A stretch of 64,000 bases of DNA from Alteromonas sp. C1M14 (GTDB lineage: Bacteria > Pseudomonadota > Gammaproteobacteria > Enterobacterales > Alteromonadaceae), in contig NZ_JAHKQF010000018.1 of NCBI RefSeq assembly GCF_018860965.1, positions 299,193 through 363,192 of the forward strand, given 5' to 3'. Every line of letters starts with the position of its first letter. The first letter of the stretch is position 1. Positions 55,473-64,000 of the stretch are shown here, piece after piece. The position numbers and the translations under genes were made by a program. Under the pieces are notes generated by a model, which worked only from the letters and a program-made list of their open reading frames with translations, ran no database searches and was not told the DNA's origin.

Positions 55473-56497
55473 TACCCATTCTCCTCGTCTTCTTCATACC
55501 CGATAAGAGACAGTGCCTTGGCTTTAAACCCCATACGGGACGCTTGATAAACCAGTGCGTCCTCACGGCCATGGGTTACCCATACTTCTTGTGGCGACAC
55601 CTCCTCAAGGGTTTGGATAAGTTCAGGCCAATCGCAATGGTCAGAGATGATCAACGGTAAATCCACTTGTCGCTGTTTGGCGCGGGCTCTAATTTGCATC
55701 CATCCAGAGGCTAACACGGTTCGTGTATCGGGGAGCTTTCGTGACCACCTATCATTGAGGGCTGAAGGGGGCGCTAAGACAATTTCCCCGGTCAAGGTTT
55801 GTTTGTCTATTACGTCATTTACCAGAATTAACTCGCCAAGTTCGAGGCCTTCATCTGCATACAATTTGCATAGTTTTTCCAATGCGCCATGGATATAAAT
55901 CGGTTTGTGGTAGCCGGCCTGACGAAGTGCAATGATAACCCGCTGGCATTTACCTAGTGCGTAGGTGCCCACCAGATGGCAGTTATGGGAAAACACCCGT
56001 AGTGAGGTCAGCAGTTTTTGAATCTCTTGCTCAATGGGCGGGTGGGTAAATACGGGTAACCCAAACGTGGCTTCAGTAATAAAAACATCGCAGGGGATCA
56101 CCTCAAAAGGAGGGCAGGTTGGGTCGTCTCGTCGTTTATAGTCTCCAGAAATCACCAATCGCGTGTTTCGATAAACAAGCAATACTTGGCAGGAGCCCAA
56201 AATATGACCGGCAGGGTAGAGTGTGAGTAAAACGGGATCATGCTCGTCCCCTAGCACTACCGACTCGCCCATCCTAAGAGGTAGGGGCGATACCGCCATG
56301 TCTTCACCGTAACGTGTGGTCATTATCTTTAAAGTAAGGGCGGAAGCGTAGACACATTGGTGCCCCGACCTAGCATGATCGCCGTGACCATGGGTCACCA
56401 CCGCGCGGGTTACCGGCAGCATGGGGTCGATGTATAGGTTGGCAGGGCGGCAAAATAGGCCAGCTTCTTCCACGGACATCCAGTGTTCAGGGTGCAA
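55472..56497 (-). CDS. Ligase-associated metallo-beta-lactamase-fold exonuclease (Exo)
   Basis: 341 residues; TTG start at 56497 with AGGAG six bases before. The metallo-beta-lactamase motif THGHGDHAR (HxHxDH) is near residue 35, and further metal/beta-CASP-like motifs include GHILGSCQVLL, SGDYKR and the C-terminal WVTHGRED. It matches the 'ligase-associated DNA exonuclease' family, related to mRNA 3'-end processing nucleases. Operon with the ligase, overlapping by one base. Presumed to trim DNA ends before ligation. Confidence 0.92.
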   Translation of the reverse strand: MHPEHWMSVEEAGLFCRPANLYIDPMLPVTRAVVTHGHGDHARSGHQCVYASALTLKIMTTRYGEDMAVSPLPLRMGESVVLGDEHDPVLLTLYPAGHILGSCQVLLVYRNTRLVISGDYKRRDDPTCPPFEVIPCDVFITEATFGLPVFTHPPIEQEIQKLLTSLRVFSHNCHLVGTYALGKCQRVIIALRQAGYHKPIYIHGALEKLCKLYADEGLELGELILVNDVIDKQTLTGEIVLAPPSALNDRWSRKLPDTRTVLASGWMQIRARAKQRQVDLPLIISDHCDWPELIQTLEEVSPQEVWVTHGREDALVYQASRMGFKAKALSLIGYEEDEENG

Positions 56498-56612
56498 AAT
56501 AAACTCCTGCGGTTAGGTCTATCTTAGTACGTATAAATGGCTGAAAAAGATGTGGATTTACCAGCAAAAAGTAAACTGAACGGGCTACAACCGCGTATTG
56601 GTTTAGCAAAAG

Positions 56613-59072
56613 ATGGATACTATGGCCAAACGATTTCCCAACCTTTTCTACCGATGGTTTAAACAACAGGGCTGGACACTGCGTGCCTATCAACGGGAAA
56701 TGCTGTCTGCCGTGTCTAGCCATCGATCCACGTTATTGGTCGCGCCCACCGGTGCGGGTAAAACGTTGTCTGGTTTTTTGCCGTCACTGGCCGATTTATA
56801 CAAACATCCCCGTAGCGGGTTACATACCCTGTATATTTCGCCGCTAAAAGCCCTGACTAACGATATTCATCGTAATCTGACCACACCGGTCGCCGAGATG
56901 TCGTTACCCATTTCAATAGAAACTCGCACCGGTGATACTTCGTCCTATAAACGTCAGCGACAACGTAAAAAGCCACCTAATATTTTGCTCACCACCCCAG
57001 AATCATTAATGCTGTTATTGTCCTACAGTGACGGGGCGACGTTTTTCAAAAACCTACATTCGGTGATAATTGACGAAGTGCACAGCCTGGTGGGGAATAA
57101 ACGGGGCGATTTCACTGCACTGGCACTAGCGCGATTAAACGAGATAGCCCCGCAACATCGACGCATTGGTTTGTCCGCGACGGTGGCGGACCCAAAAGGC
57201 ATAAGTCGTTGGTTAGGAGTAACCGGAGAGCCTGCTCAGGTTGTACATGTGCCCCAGATAACTCAACCGGACGTTACCCTGTTGGCACCTACCCAGCGCA
57301 TGCCATTTGGCGGGTTTATGGCCGGCTATGCAATGGAAGCGGTGTATCAAGCGATCAAGAAAACCAAGACGGCGTTGGTGTTCGTCAACACCAGAGCACA
57401 GGCCGAACGGGTCTTTCAGATGTTATGGGAACAAAATCGTGATGGTCTGGCTATTGCGCTTTATCATGGTGCCTTGGCAAAAGAGCAGCGGCGAAAGACC
57501 GAAGCGCTAATGGCAGAAAATAAGCTGAGGGCCATAGTAAGTACATCAGCGCTAGAGCTCGGTATCGATTGGGGCAATATTGACCTTGTTATTCAAGTAG
57601 GAGCGCCAAAAGGAATTAGCCGCTTGTTACAACGTATTGGACGAGCGAACCACCGACTCGATGAGCCTAGTCAAGCGTTGTTAGTGCCAGCAAACCGCTT
57701 TGAGGCCATTGAATGTAAGGCTGCCATTGAGGCCATTGCCAAAGGTAAGCTGGATGCTGAGACCTTAACCCCAGGCGCGCTGGATGTGCTGCCTCAGTTT
57801 ATCGTCAATTGTGTGTGCAGTGGGCCTACCACACGTGACCAAGTGTATGAACAGGTAGTGAACGCACCACCTTACCAAGATGTGACTAAAGCGGAGTTTG
57901 ACCGACTGTGGCGGTTTGCCGCAAATGGTGGTGAGGCGCTTAACGGATACGGTCGATTTTTGCGTATGACCGTTGATGAAGGGGGCTTTTTTCGTCCAGC
58001 GTCACAGCGGGTAATACAGCGTCACCGGCAGAATATAGGCACTATTGTTGAAGCCGGACGGCTAAAAGTGAAACGGATAACCCGGGGGAACCGAGGCACC
58101 ATCGTTGGCGATGTGGATGAGTATTTTGCCCAGCAACTTGTGCCTGGCGACACCTTCTTATTTGCCGGTGAAGTGCTCAAATTTGAAGCGATTCGTGATA
58201 TGCAATTGCATGGCAAGCCCGCTAAGTCAAAGGATCCTAAAATTCCTCGTTACACGGGCGGGCAGTTGTCGCTGTCCACTTTTCTTGCCGATGAAGTTAG
58301 GGGGATTTTGAAAAATCCCAATAGCTGGGCGACATTGCCATTGCAGGTGCAACAATGGTTGCAGTTACAGCGTGCTTTTTCGACTTTACCTTCCAATGAT
58401 AATATTTTGGTAGAGCAGTTTCCCTATCGCAAAGCCAATCAGGTGTTGTTTTATACATTTGAAGGGCGCAAGGCAAATCAAACCCTCGGCATGCTGATGA
58501 CCCGGCGGATGGAGAAAAAAGGGCTCAAACCCCTAAGCTTTTCTGCTACCGATTATGGGCTGTCTGTGGCGATGCTCGAAACCCTCGATAAACGGATGCT
58601 CAACACCCTGTTTCAGCCTGATATTTTAGGTGATGAATTGGAAGACTGGATGCTACACGCGCCCATGTTAAAACGTTCTTTTAGACAAGTCGCCGTGGTG
58701 AGTGGATTAACCGAGCAGCGTTACCATAGCCGCAGTAAAACCATGAAGCAGATCACGTTTTCCACCGATTTGATTTACGACACCTTACGGGAGCATGATC
58801 CTGACCATATTCTGTTAACGGTTACGCGCATGGACGCCGAAAGGGAGTTATTGGATCTTAGGCGGTTAGCTGACATGCTGATCCGCTTTCATGACAAGTT
58901 AGTGTTTCAGGACTTACCAAAGGTTTCTCCTTTGGCTATCCCTATGGTGCAGGCTTTAGGTAGTGAATCTATTACAGGAGCAGGGGCCCATGAATTGATC
59001 GCCCAGGCCGAATTATATAAAGAAGCAGAAAGTATGCTCGATGAGGTGAGGGCATTGTTAGGTGGCGATTAA
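56613..59072 (+). CDS. Ligase-associated Lhr-Core DEXH helicase
   Basis: 819 residues. Helicase motif I APTGAGKT (Lys50), motif II DEVH (154-157), motif III LSATVADP, motif VI QRIGRANHR, then the winged helix and the Lhr core domain (GNRGTIVGDVDEYFAQQLVPGDTFLFAGEVLKFE). It lacks the long C-terminal extension of full-length Lhr. 3'-5' DNA/RNA-DNA translocase by family. It is divergent from the exonuclease (115-base gap) and overlaps the phosphoesterase by 11 bases. Confidence 0.95.
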   Translation: MDTMAKRFPNLFYRWFKQQGWTLRAYQREMLSAVSSHRSTLLVAPTGAGKTLSGFLPSLADLYKHPRSGLHTLYISPLKALTNDIHRNLTTPVAEMSLPISIETRTGDTSSYKRQRQRKKPPNILLTTPESLMLLLSYSDGATFFKNLHSVIIDEVHSLVGNKRGDFTALALARLNEIAPQHRRIGLSATVADPKGISRWLGVTGEPAQVVHVPQITQPDVTLLAPTQRMPFGGFMAGYAMEAVYQAIKKTKTALVFVNTRAQAERVFQMLWEQNRDGLAIALYHGALAKEQRRKTEALMAENKLRAIVSTSALELGIDWGNIDLVIQVGAPKGISRLLQRIGRANHRLDEPSQALLVPANRFEAIECKAAIEAIAKGKLDAETLTPGALDVLPQFIVNCVCSGPTTRDQVYEQVVNAPPYQDVTKAEFDRLWRFAANGGEALNGYGRFLRMTVDEGGFFRPASQRVIQRHRQNIGTIVEAGRLKVKRITRGNRGTIVGDVDEYFAQQLVPGDTFLFAGEVLKFEAIRDMQLHGKPAKSKDPKIPRYTGGQLSLSTFLADEVRGILKNPNSWATLPLQVQQWLQLQRAFSTLPSNDNILVEQFPYRKANQVLFYTFEGRKANQTLGMLMTRRMEKKGLKPLSFSATDYGLSVAMLETLDKRMLNTLFQPDILGDELEDWMLHAPMLKRSFRQVAVVSGLTEQRYHSRSKTMKQITFSTDLIYDTLREHDPDHILLTVTRMDAERELLDLRRLADMLIRFHDKLVFQDLPKVSPLAIPMVQALGSESITGAGAHELIAQAELYKEAESMLDEVRALLGGD

Positions 59073-59766
59073 TCAGGCAATACTGACACAACTTGTAACA
59101 CGCAAGCAGGTAACAGCGATCCAGTTTGGGGGGCAGATCGCATTGCTTGATAGTCGCGGGATCCTCTATTTTCCTGCCTTCGACTCGCTGGTGGTATCCG
59201 ATCTACACTTCGAAAAAGCCAGTTATCTCGCCGCGTATGCCAATCCTGTGGCTCAGCTTGATACCCGAGCTACCTTAAAACGATTGGCCGCCGTGCTAGG
59301 TCAATATCAACCCTCAGAAGTCATATGTTTAGGAGACAGTTTCCATGATGCCCATGGTTACAATCGGATGTTGGCGGAAGATAAAGCCAATTTGGCCCAA
59401 TTGGTAACAGGGTGCAGTCGATGGTGTTGGGTTTTAGGCAATCATGATCCTGCAATTCCTGTTGCTGCAGGAGGAGAACAGACAATGGCTGTGCATCGTC
59501 AAGATATGGTATTTCAGCACGAACCTGAAAACGACGAAACCAGTTTTCAAGTGGTTGGCCACTTTCATCCGAAAAGTCACCTTACGGTTGCCTCACGCCG
59601 GTATCAGGGGAAATGCTTTGTGCACAATGGCCACACCCTGATCATGCCGGCATTTGGCCAATACACCGGCGGCTTAAGTATTGATAGTGAGGTAATTAAA
59701 AACCTTATCAACCCGGTTAGCCGGCACGTTTACTTGATATATCAAGATCGTATTTATCAGGTTTAA
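59062..59766 (+). CDS. Ligase-associated metallophosphoesterase (MPE)
   Basis: 234 residues; GTG start at 59062, inside the last codons of the helicase gene. Calcineurin-like metal motifs in order: SDLHFEK, GDSFHD, GNHDPA, GHFHPK (binuclear metal site). In Pseudomonas putida the homologous MPE is a Mn-dependent DNA endonuclease. It ends near a hairpin shared with convergent aguB. Confidence 0.92.
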   Translation: MAINQAILTQLVTRKQVTAIQFGGQIALLDSRGILYFPAFDSLVVSDLHFEKASYLAAYANPVAQLDTRATLKRLAAVLGQYQPSEVICLGDSFHDAHGYNRMLAEDKANLAQLVTGCSRWCWVLGNHDPAIPVAAGGEQTMAVHRQDMVFQHEPENDETSFQVVGHFHPKSHLTVASRRYQGKCFVHNGHTLIMPAFGQYTGGLSIDSEVIKNLINPVSRHVYLIYQDRIYQV

Positions 59767-59774
59767 CCCAAAGG

Positions 59775-59798
59775 GCTGGCGATATTAGTCCCGCCAGC
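59775..59798. terminator. Hairpin between convergent MPE and aguB genes
   Basis: GCTGGCG (59775-59781) pairs with CGCCAGC (59792-59798) around a 10-base loop; the region includes the aguB stop. Preceded by AACCCAAAG, no U-tract on either side. Confidence 0.5.
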
Positions 59799-60678
59799 GT
59801 TTAGTGAGTTCGTCATAGGCATCTATACGGCGGTCACGGAAATACGGCCAAATACGTTTGATTTGTTCGGTTCTTTGCATATCCAATTCTACCCAGAGAG
59901 TTTCTTCTTTATCCGCCGACGCTTTGGCCAGTATTTCACCCTGAGGACCGGCAATAAAACTCTGACCCCAAAATTGGATACCAGGATCTCCCTTTACCGG
60001 TGAGGCTTCAAAACCAGTTCGATTAGCAACCACCACGGGCACCGAGTTTGCCACTGCATGGGAGCGTTGAATGGTTTGCCAAGCGTCGTGCTGACGCAGT
60101 TGCTCTGCATCACAATCGTTTTTGTCCCAGCCAATGGCGGTGGGATAAAATAAAATGTCAGCGCCGGCCATGGCCATTAATCGGGCAGCCTCGGGGTACC
60201 ACTGATCCCAGCACACTAACACGCCTAGTTTGCCGACACTGGTTTCAATGGGTTCGAAACCCGTATCGCCGGGAGTAAAATAGAATTTTTCATAGAAACC
60301 AGGATCATCTGGAATATGCATTTTTCGATACTGGCCGGCAATGTGTTCGCTACGGTCAAATACCACGGCGGTATTATGGTAAAGACCCGACCCCCGCTTT
60401 TCGAATAGAGACGTGATCAGCACGATATTGTGTTTTGCCGCTAATGCGCCAAAAAAAGCAGTGGCTGCACCGGGAATAGGCTCCGCAAGATCAAAGGCAT
60501 CGGTATCTTCTTGTTGACAGAAATACAAGGTACTGTGCAGTTCCTGAAGTAAAATACATTCACAGCCCTTTGCCGCTAAATCGGCGATCTGTTTGGCACT
60601 GTTTTCCCAGTTAGTCTTTTTATTGTTGTCGGCTACAGATTGCTGGACTATGCCGACCTTAAGAGATTTACGAGACAT
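59785..60678 (-). CDS. aguB: N-carbamoylputrescine amidase
   Basis: 297 residues of the nitrilase family with the Glu46-Lys119-Cys156 triad visible (LQELHST, YRKMHIPDD, VCWDQWYPE). Hydrolyses N-carbamoylputrescine to putrescine, carbon dioxide and ammonia. Its start overlaps the aguA stop by 11 bases, so the two steps of agmatine breakdown are coupled. Confidence 0.96.
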   Translation of the reverse strand: MSRKSLKVGIVQQSVADNNKKTNWENSAKQIADLAAKGCECILLQELHSTLYFCQQEDTDAFDLAEPIPGAATAFFGALAAKHNIVLITSLFEKRGSGLYHNTAVVFDRSEHIAGQYRKMHIPDDPGFYEKFYFTPGDTGFEPIETSVGKLGVLVCWDQWYPEAARLMAMAGADILFYPTAIGWDKNDCDAEQLRQHDAWQTIQRSHAVANSVPVVVANRTGFEASPVKGDPGIQFWGQSFIAGPQGEILAKASADKEETLWVELDMQRTEQIKRIWPYFRDRRIDAYDELTKRWRD

Positions 60679-61735
60679 AAGTTGTCACTCCTTTATTGAG
60701 TTGGGATAGTACCTCAGGACGCAAGGTGTGTTGGGGAATTTGCATCGAGATGCAGTGCAAACTACCGAATTGGCGTATCAGTGTCGCGCAATTGACCGCC
60801 ACTATAGTATGTGATGGGAAGGCATCGGTGATCACCCTTATTGCCTCTTTATCTTCATTCACGCCATAAACGGGAAATAACACCCTTTGATTACAAATTA
60901 AGAAGTTAGCGTAGGACGCCGGAAGTCGTTCACCAGCGTCATTGTCGATATGGGGTAAGGGCAAGCGAAATTGCTTGTGATCGGGTAAGTAAGCGGCACA
61001 TTCTTCACATAAGGCTGATAAGCTTGCATAGTGACTGTCATCAGGGCGATTATCAGCCCCTTGAATAACTAAGCCGCCATCAGGGGTAAAGCGCACCAAG
61101 GTATCAATGTGTCCATCGGTATCGTCGCCTTCAAGATGGCCGTGCTGGAAAACCGTTGCCTGCTGGCAGCCCAGTGCATTTTTTAAGGTATCCACAGAAA
61201 CGTGCAACGGCATGGTTTTATTTCTACCGGGATTCAGTAGGCATTGAGCTGTGGTGAGCAGGTGGCCCTGGTCATCGATTTCCAACGCGCCGCCTTCTGC
61301 CACCATTTCTATGGTACGTAGCGGAAGCGCGCAAAGCTCTGCCAGGTAGCGCTGATTTACTTGGTTGTCCTGCTGCGCGTCAAATTTTCCTCCCCAGCCG
61401 TTAAAGGTAAACTCCACCGGTTGCCGGTGCGGATGAGTGGGGCTTTTACAGGTTAAAAAAGCAAAATCTCGGGCCCAGGTATCATTGTACTGGGCTGGGA
61501 CAATCAACACCCTAGCATCTGGCGACAGCCGTGGCGTTAGCGTCGCTATATCCTCTTGTAGACACAACAATATCACGCCGGCGTCGGCGTCATTTATCTG
61601 TTCTATTAGCGACAGATAGGTCTGGCGCGTGTCTTCTAACCAAGGCGCCCAGTCAGTATGAGCATGGGGCCAAGCGAGAATAACCGCATCAAGGGGTTCC
61701 CACTCGGCAAGAAGGCAAGCTTTAAGGTTCGACAT
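60668..61735 (-). CDS. aguA: Agmatine deiminase
   Basis: 355 residues from ATG 61735, which has GGA at fair spacing; an ATG at 61750 adds five. Family motifs are AEWEPLDAVILAWPHAHTDW, DTWARDFAF, NGWGGKFD, VAEGGALEIDDQGHLLTT, GHLEGDDTDGHIDTLVRF and the catalytic Cys in SLHCISMQIP. Converts agmatine to N-carbamoylputrescine. The arginine decarboxylase that feeds it is not in the window. Confidence 0.96.
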   Translation of the reverse strand: MSNLKACLLAEWEPLDAVILAWPHAHTDWAPWLEDTRQTYLSLIEQINDADAGVILLCLQEDIATLTPRLSPDARVLIVPAQYNDTWARDFAFLTCKSPTHPHRQPVEFTFNGWGGKFDAQQDNQVNQRYLAELCALPLRTIEMVAEGGALEIDDQGHLLTTAQCLLNPGRNKTMPLHVSVDTLKNALGCQQATVFQHGHLEGDDTDGHIDTLVRFTPDGGLVIQGADNRPDDSHYASLSALCEECAAYLPDHKQFRLPLPHIDNDAGERLPASYANFLICNQRVLFPVYGVNEDKEAIRVITDAFPSHTIVAVNCATLIRQFGSLHCISMQIPQHTLRPEVLSQLNKGVTTYVS

Positions 61736-61815
61736 GAAAGTATCCAGCATAAGAGGTTGAAAGCCGGGGCAAGTATATCCTTTCCACTTTTACACACCAA
61801 TACTCAACGTATTTT

Positions 61816-62529
61816 TTAGCTGAATTTGAGGTGACGCCCACCATTGACCTGTAATGTTTCTCCGGTCACATACGTGTTATTGAGCAAATAGTTCACCCCT
61901 TCCACCGCCGCTACCGCGCCGGGTTCACAAGCCATGAGTGATTTTTCTAATGCCTTCGCTTTGTAGGAGTCGTCATCAGTATCGTTAAACATGAGTAAGG
62001 CTGGTGCGATGGTGTTCACCTTGACTGAAGGGGCCAGCAGTTTGGCAAAAGACAGGGTGAGATTGTGCAATGCCGCTTTGCTAGCAGCGTACGCAATGTG
62101 TTTTTCGCTGCCTGTGTCTTGAACAAAATCGGTTATATGAATGATATCTGCCACCGTGGTGTCTCTTGTAAGCAGATCTTTTAGCCCCATATTCAGAAGA
62201 TACGGTGCCTTAGCGTGTATCTGCATCATTGAATCAAACAAAGTGCTGTAGTCGGTGGTGTGCTTTTCTGAATCCCATAACGATGCATTGTGGATAATCC
62301 CTCTTAATGTGTGTGTATGAGATTTAATCGTTTCAATGCATCGCTTAACGCCCAGGTCAGTGCTAAAATCAGCCTGAATAGTTATCGCACCTGCGTCTCT
62401 TAATGTGTCAACTGCCGCTTTGTGAGTGCGGTATGTTATAATGACCGAGTAGCCTTTGTTTAACAGGTCGGTGGCGATGGCAAGACCCACTCGTTGGGAA
62501 GCGCCCGTTATCAGCACAGGGTTAGACAA
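61816..62529 (-). CDS. folM: Dihydromonapterin reductase FolM, TTG start
   Basis: 237 residues. TTG at 62529 is the start: AAGGAG lies six bases before and the protein then begins SNPVLITGASQRVGLAIA as in E. coli FolM. The frame is open far upstream to 62859 but that region overlaps folE on the other strand and has no family similarity. SDR motifs: TGASQRVG, HNASLWDSEK, catalytic YAASK. Makes tetrahydromonapterin, a folate-like cofactor of phenylalanine hydroxylase, and can reduce dihydrofolate. Divergent from folE by about 80 bases. Confidence 0.94.
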   Translation of the reverse strand: MSNPVLITGASQRVGLAIATDLLNKGYSVIITYRTHKAAVDTLRDAGAITIQADFSTDLGVKRCIETIKSHTHTLRGIIHNASLWDSEKHTTDYSTLFDSMMQIHAKAPYLLNMGLKDLLTRDTTVADIIHITDFVQDTGSEKHIAYAASKAALHNLTLSFAKLLAPSVKVNTIAPALLMFNDTDDDSYKAKALEKSLMACEPGAVAAVEGVNYLLNNTYVTGETLQVNGGRHLKFS

Positions 62530-62608
62530 AGCGAACTCCTTAAGTTGTGTAGTTAATAAAGTTAATAATATCTGATTTACAGATATTAGGTGGTTTCGGA
62601 ATATAGCA

Positions 62609-63295
62609 ATGTTATCAAATGAAGCGGTAGTAGTACGTGAGGTTATAGAGCCTGGTTTGTCTCCATCGGCAGCCCAAGTAAGAGCTGCGTTGGAAGAAAA
62701 AGGCCTAGAAACCCCTATGGTTCGTAATGGCCTGACAGACGACGAAAAGCGTTCACGGATTGAAGCTGCAATGACAGACATCATGGATACATTGGGCCTA
62801 GATCGTAGCGACGACAGTTTGGCCGATACCCCTGCGCGTATTGCTAAGATGTACGTCAATGAGATTTTCGGTGGGCTGGATTACCGAAACTTCCCTAAAA
62901 TTACGGTCATTGAGAATAAAATGAAACTCAATCAACCGGTTCAGGTGTCAGATATTAGTCTTACCAGTACCTGTGAGCATCATTTTGTAACCATCGATGG
63001 TACGGCGTCGGTGTCGTATATCCCGAAAGACACGGTAATTGGTTTATCGAAATTAAATCGCTTGGTAAGTTTTTTTGCTCAGCGCCCGCAAGTACAAGAG
63101 CGTTTAACTCAACAGGTACTGGTGGCGATTCAAACCTTGGCGGGAACCGACGATGTTGCCGTATGCATTAACGCCACGCACTATTGTGTGAAGGCCCGTG
63201 GGATCCGCGATACAAACTCTTATACCCGAACCTCGGCACTGGGTGGTCAATTTGCTAGCGATGCAATATTGAGGCAGGAATTCTTTCAGGGCTAG
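62609..63295 (+). CDS. folE: GTP cyclohydrolase I FolE
   Basis: 228 residues. Zinc ligands Cys122, His125 (TCEHHF) and Cys193 (HYCVKARG) are all present, with GLSKLNRLV. Makes dihydroneopterin triphosphate from GTP, the first step to folate and monapterin. Divergently paired with folM, the reductase of the same pterin route. Confidence 0.97.
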   Translation: MLSNEAVVVREVIEPGLSPSAAQVRAALEEKGLETPMVRNGLTDDEKRSRIEAAMTDIMDTLGLDRSDDSLADTPARIAKMYVNEIFGGLDYRNFPKITVIENKMKLNQPVQVSDISLTSTCEHHFVTIDGTASVSYIPKDTVIGLSKLNRLVSFFAQRPQVQERLTQQVLVAIQTLAGTDDVAVCINATHYCVKARGIRDTNSYTRTSALGGQFASDAILRQEFFQG

Positions 63296-63314
63296 TATTA
63301 GCCCTTTTCGTTCA

Positions 63315-63340
63315 CACGCTGAGCACAAACTGTCAGCGTG
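63315..63340. terminator. Hairpin between convergent folE and the zinc-ribbon gene
   Basis: CACGCTGA (63315-63322) pairs with TCAGCGTG (63333-63340), 10-base loop, overlapping the last codons of the minus-strand gene. It has no U-tract on the plus strand. Confidence 0.5.
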
Positions 63341-63542
63341 AGACCGCATCTGTAAATGCCACAGAAACAATCAAATTAATCCTATCTTCTATGCCTTCAG
63401 CAGGCACGATTTCCAGCTTCACATCACACTGTGAGCAGGTGGCGTACTTTTCCCTATACATGTCTTTTTCCGTTTCGACTTCGGTCACATTTAGATGGCC
63501 GCAATGTGGACACAGATATTCGTGTTCATAGGACGCATTCAT
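63333..63542 (-). CDS. CPXCG-type cysteine-rich zinc-ribbon protein
   Basis: 69 residues; ATG at 63542 follows AAAGGA, while the frame opens earlier at 63572. Two knuckles CPHC and CSQC about 29 residues apart suggest a zinc ribbon, followed by an acidic, hydrophobic tail (LEIVPAEGIEDRINLIVSVAF). The CPXCG family is widespread in gammaproteobacteria and has no known function. Confidence 0.8.
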   Translation of the reverse strand: MNASYEHEYLCPHCGHLNVTEVETEKDMYREKYATCSQCDVKLEIVPAEGIEDRINLIVSVAFTDAVSR

Positions 63543-63851
63543 AGGTATTCCTTTTGTAAGTATAACAACCACGACCCCCGCTTTGGTTCGCTGATGTGAG
63601 GGACTTGAACGACGTATAGGAAGTTTTTTGTTTGTAATCCGTAGGGCGGCTGATGAGGTCTCCTAATTATAGCGTAAATGAAAATTTGCGACGTTTTTTT
63701 CATTCTTATCTACGCCCTAGATGACAGATAAGTTTACTCTAGGATGGAGGTTTTATTTGTTACCACTTCAAACCTCTGTTTTAAGATACGGTTTGGCTGC
63801 TAAGATACATGTTTAAGGTTGCTTTTAATTGACCAACGAAGGCGTATAACT
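63543..63851. other. Intergenic region with two inverted repeats, no gene seen
   Basis: This 309-base gap holds CTTATCT/AGATAAG arms (63705-63711, 63726-63732), a GAGGTTT/AAACCTC pair (63747-63753, 63770-63776) and two direct copies of TAAGATAC before the kinase gene. These may be operators for the sugar kinase. I found no convincing reading frame, tRNA or known riboswitch. Confidence 0.4.
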
Positions 63852-64000
63852 ATGGCATTAAATGATGAGTACTATGCAGTCATCGAAGCAGGTGGCACCA
63901 AATTCAACTGCGCAATTGTAAACAAAGCTAAGGAAGTGGTGGAACAGGTTCGGGTGCCCACCGCGTTACCAGAAAAAACGCTCAACGCTTGCGTGGATTT
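63852..64000 (+). CDS. ROK family sugar kinase (fructokinase-like), partial
   Basis: The first 49 residues are seen; the gene runs off the window. The phosphate-binding motif VIEAGGTKFNCAIVN is that of ROK fructokinases (EAGGTKF variant rather than DLGGTK). It would phosphorylate fructose or a related hexose with ATP. The ATG at 63852 has GAAGG about 13 bases upstream. Confidence 0.85.
   Translation, partial: MALNDEYYAVIEAGGTKFNCAIVNKAKEVVEQVRVPTALPEKTLNACVD

Noticed and set aside
62530-62859. N-terminal extension of FolM by about 110 residues
   Set aside because: The extra part lies antisense to folE and has no match to FolM, and a TTG with AAGGAG sits exactly at the family start.
63598-63612. 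tRNA-like fragment: read on the minus strand, GTTCAAGTCCC resembles a T-loop
   Set aside because: The five bases on either side do not pair, and no acceptor or anticodon arm could be built around it.

Overview
The window is chromosomal DNA of a marine-type gammaproteobacterium, most likely Alteromonadales/Alteromonadaceae. The signs are E. coli-like gene orders (rsd|nudC-hemE and queG|nnr-tsaE-amiC-mutL-miaA-hfq-hflX-hflK-hflC), MutL without the DQHA-x2-E endonuclease motif, the H-ring type flagellar protein FlgT, a CIO-type cytochrome bd behind a GbsR-like regulator, and a giant hybrid one-protein two-component regulator. The genus cannot be fixed from the sequence alone. I see no prophage, insertion sequence, CRISPR array, rRNA or tRNA. 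Genes are dense on both strands, with only three gaps above about 300 bases.

Layout. 1-1419: the start of an ABC exporter/importer-like operon (LolD/MacB-type ATPase, and an FtsX-type permease cut by the window edge that carries a His/Asp-rich loop). 1545-5627: SOS gene yebG with a perfect LexA box, an M16 lipoprotein protease and a peroxiredoxin-like protein. 5779-8685: copper operon (small Cys/His/Met-rich protein, CopA, CopB). 8832-13480: a HAD phosphatase and the 1298-residue hybrid sensor. 13532-16483: gbsR-like/cydA/cydB operon with an FNR box. 16636-21845: FlgT, a FlgH-like lipoprotein, an unrecognised acidic protein and a GAF-GspE ATPase. 22064-27318: a complete S10 ribosomal protein operon with promoter, leader and terminator, but not followed by the spc operon. 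27385-31511: MOSC protein, DnaB, an OmpA-family porin and YjbQ. 31501-32955: cheX-like, zur and rsd. 33109-35296: nudC and hemE, with a candidate minus-strand small RNA between them. 35323-46288: tRNA modification, cell-wall amidase, mismatch repair, Hfq and HflKC. 46502-53870: AbgT transporter, hemH, DUF4112, an acetolactate synthase-like/aldehyde dehydrogenase pair and ubiG. 53874-59766: the four-gene ligase-exonuclease | Lhr helicase-phosphoesterase repair cluster, divergently arranged. 59785-63542: agmatine-to-putrescine genes, folM and folE divergent, and a small zinc-ribbon protein. 63852-64000: the start of a ROK sugar kinase.

How parts work together. CydAB should supply microaerobic respiration under FNR-type control plus its own GbsR-like regulator. 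The Lig/Exo/Lhr/MPE set looks like a self-contained nucleic-acid repair pathway that adds to MutL and the SOS gene. Zur and the His-rich ABC permease hint at zinc homeostasis. FolE and FolM together point to tetrahydromonapterin/folate cofactor synthesis.

Many genes seem to use non-ATG starts: TTG for mutL, hflX, folM, the ligase-associated exonuclease and probably yjbQ; GTG for dnaB, the ligase, the phosphoesterase and abgT. At several convergent gene junctions there is a strong hairpin with no U-tract.
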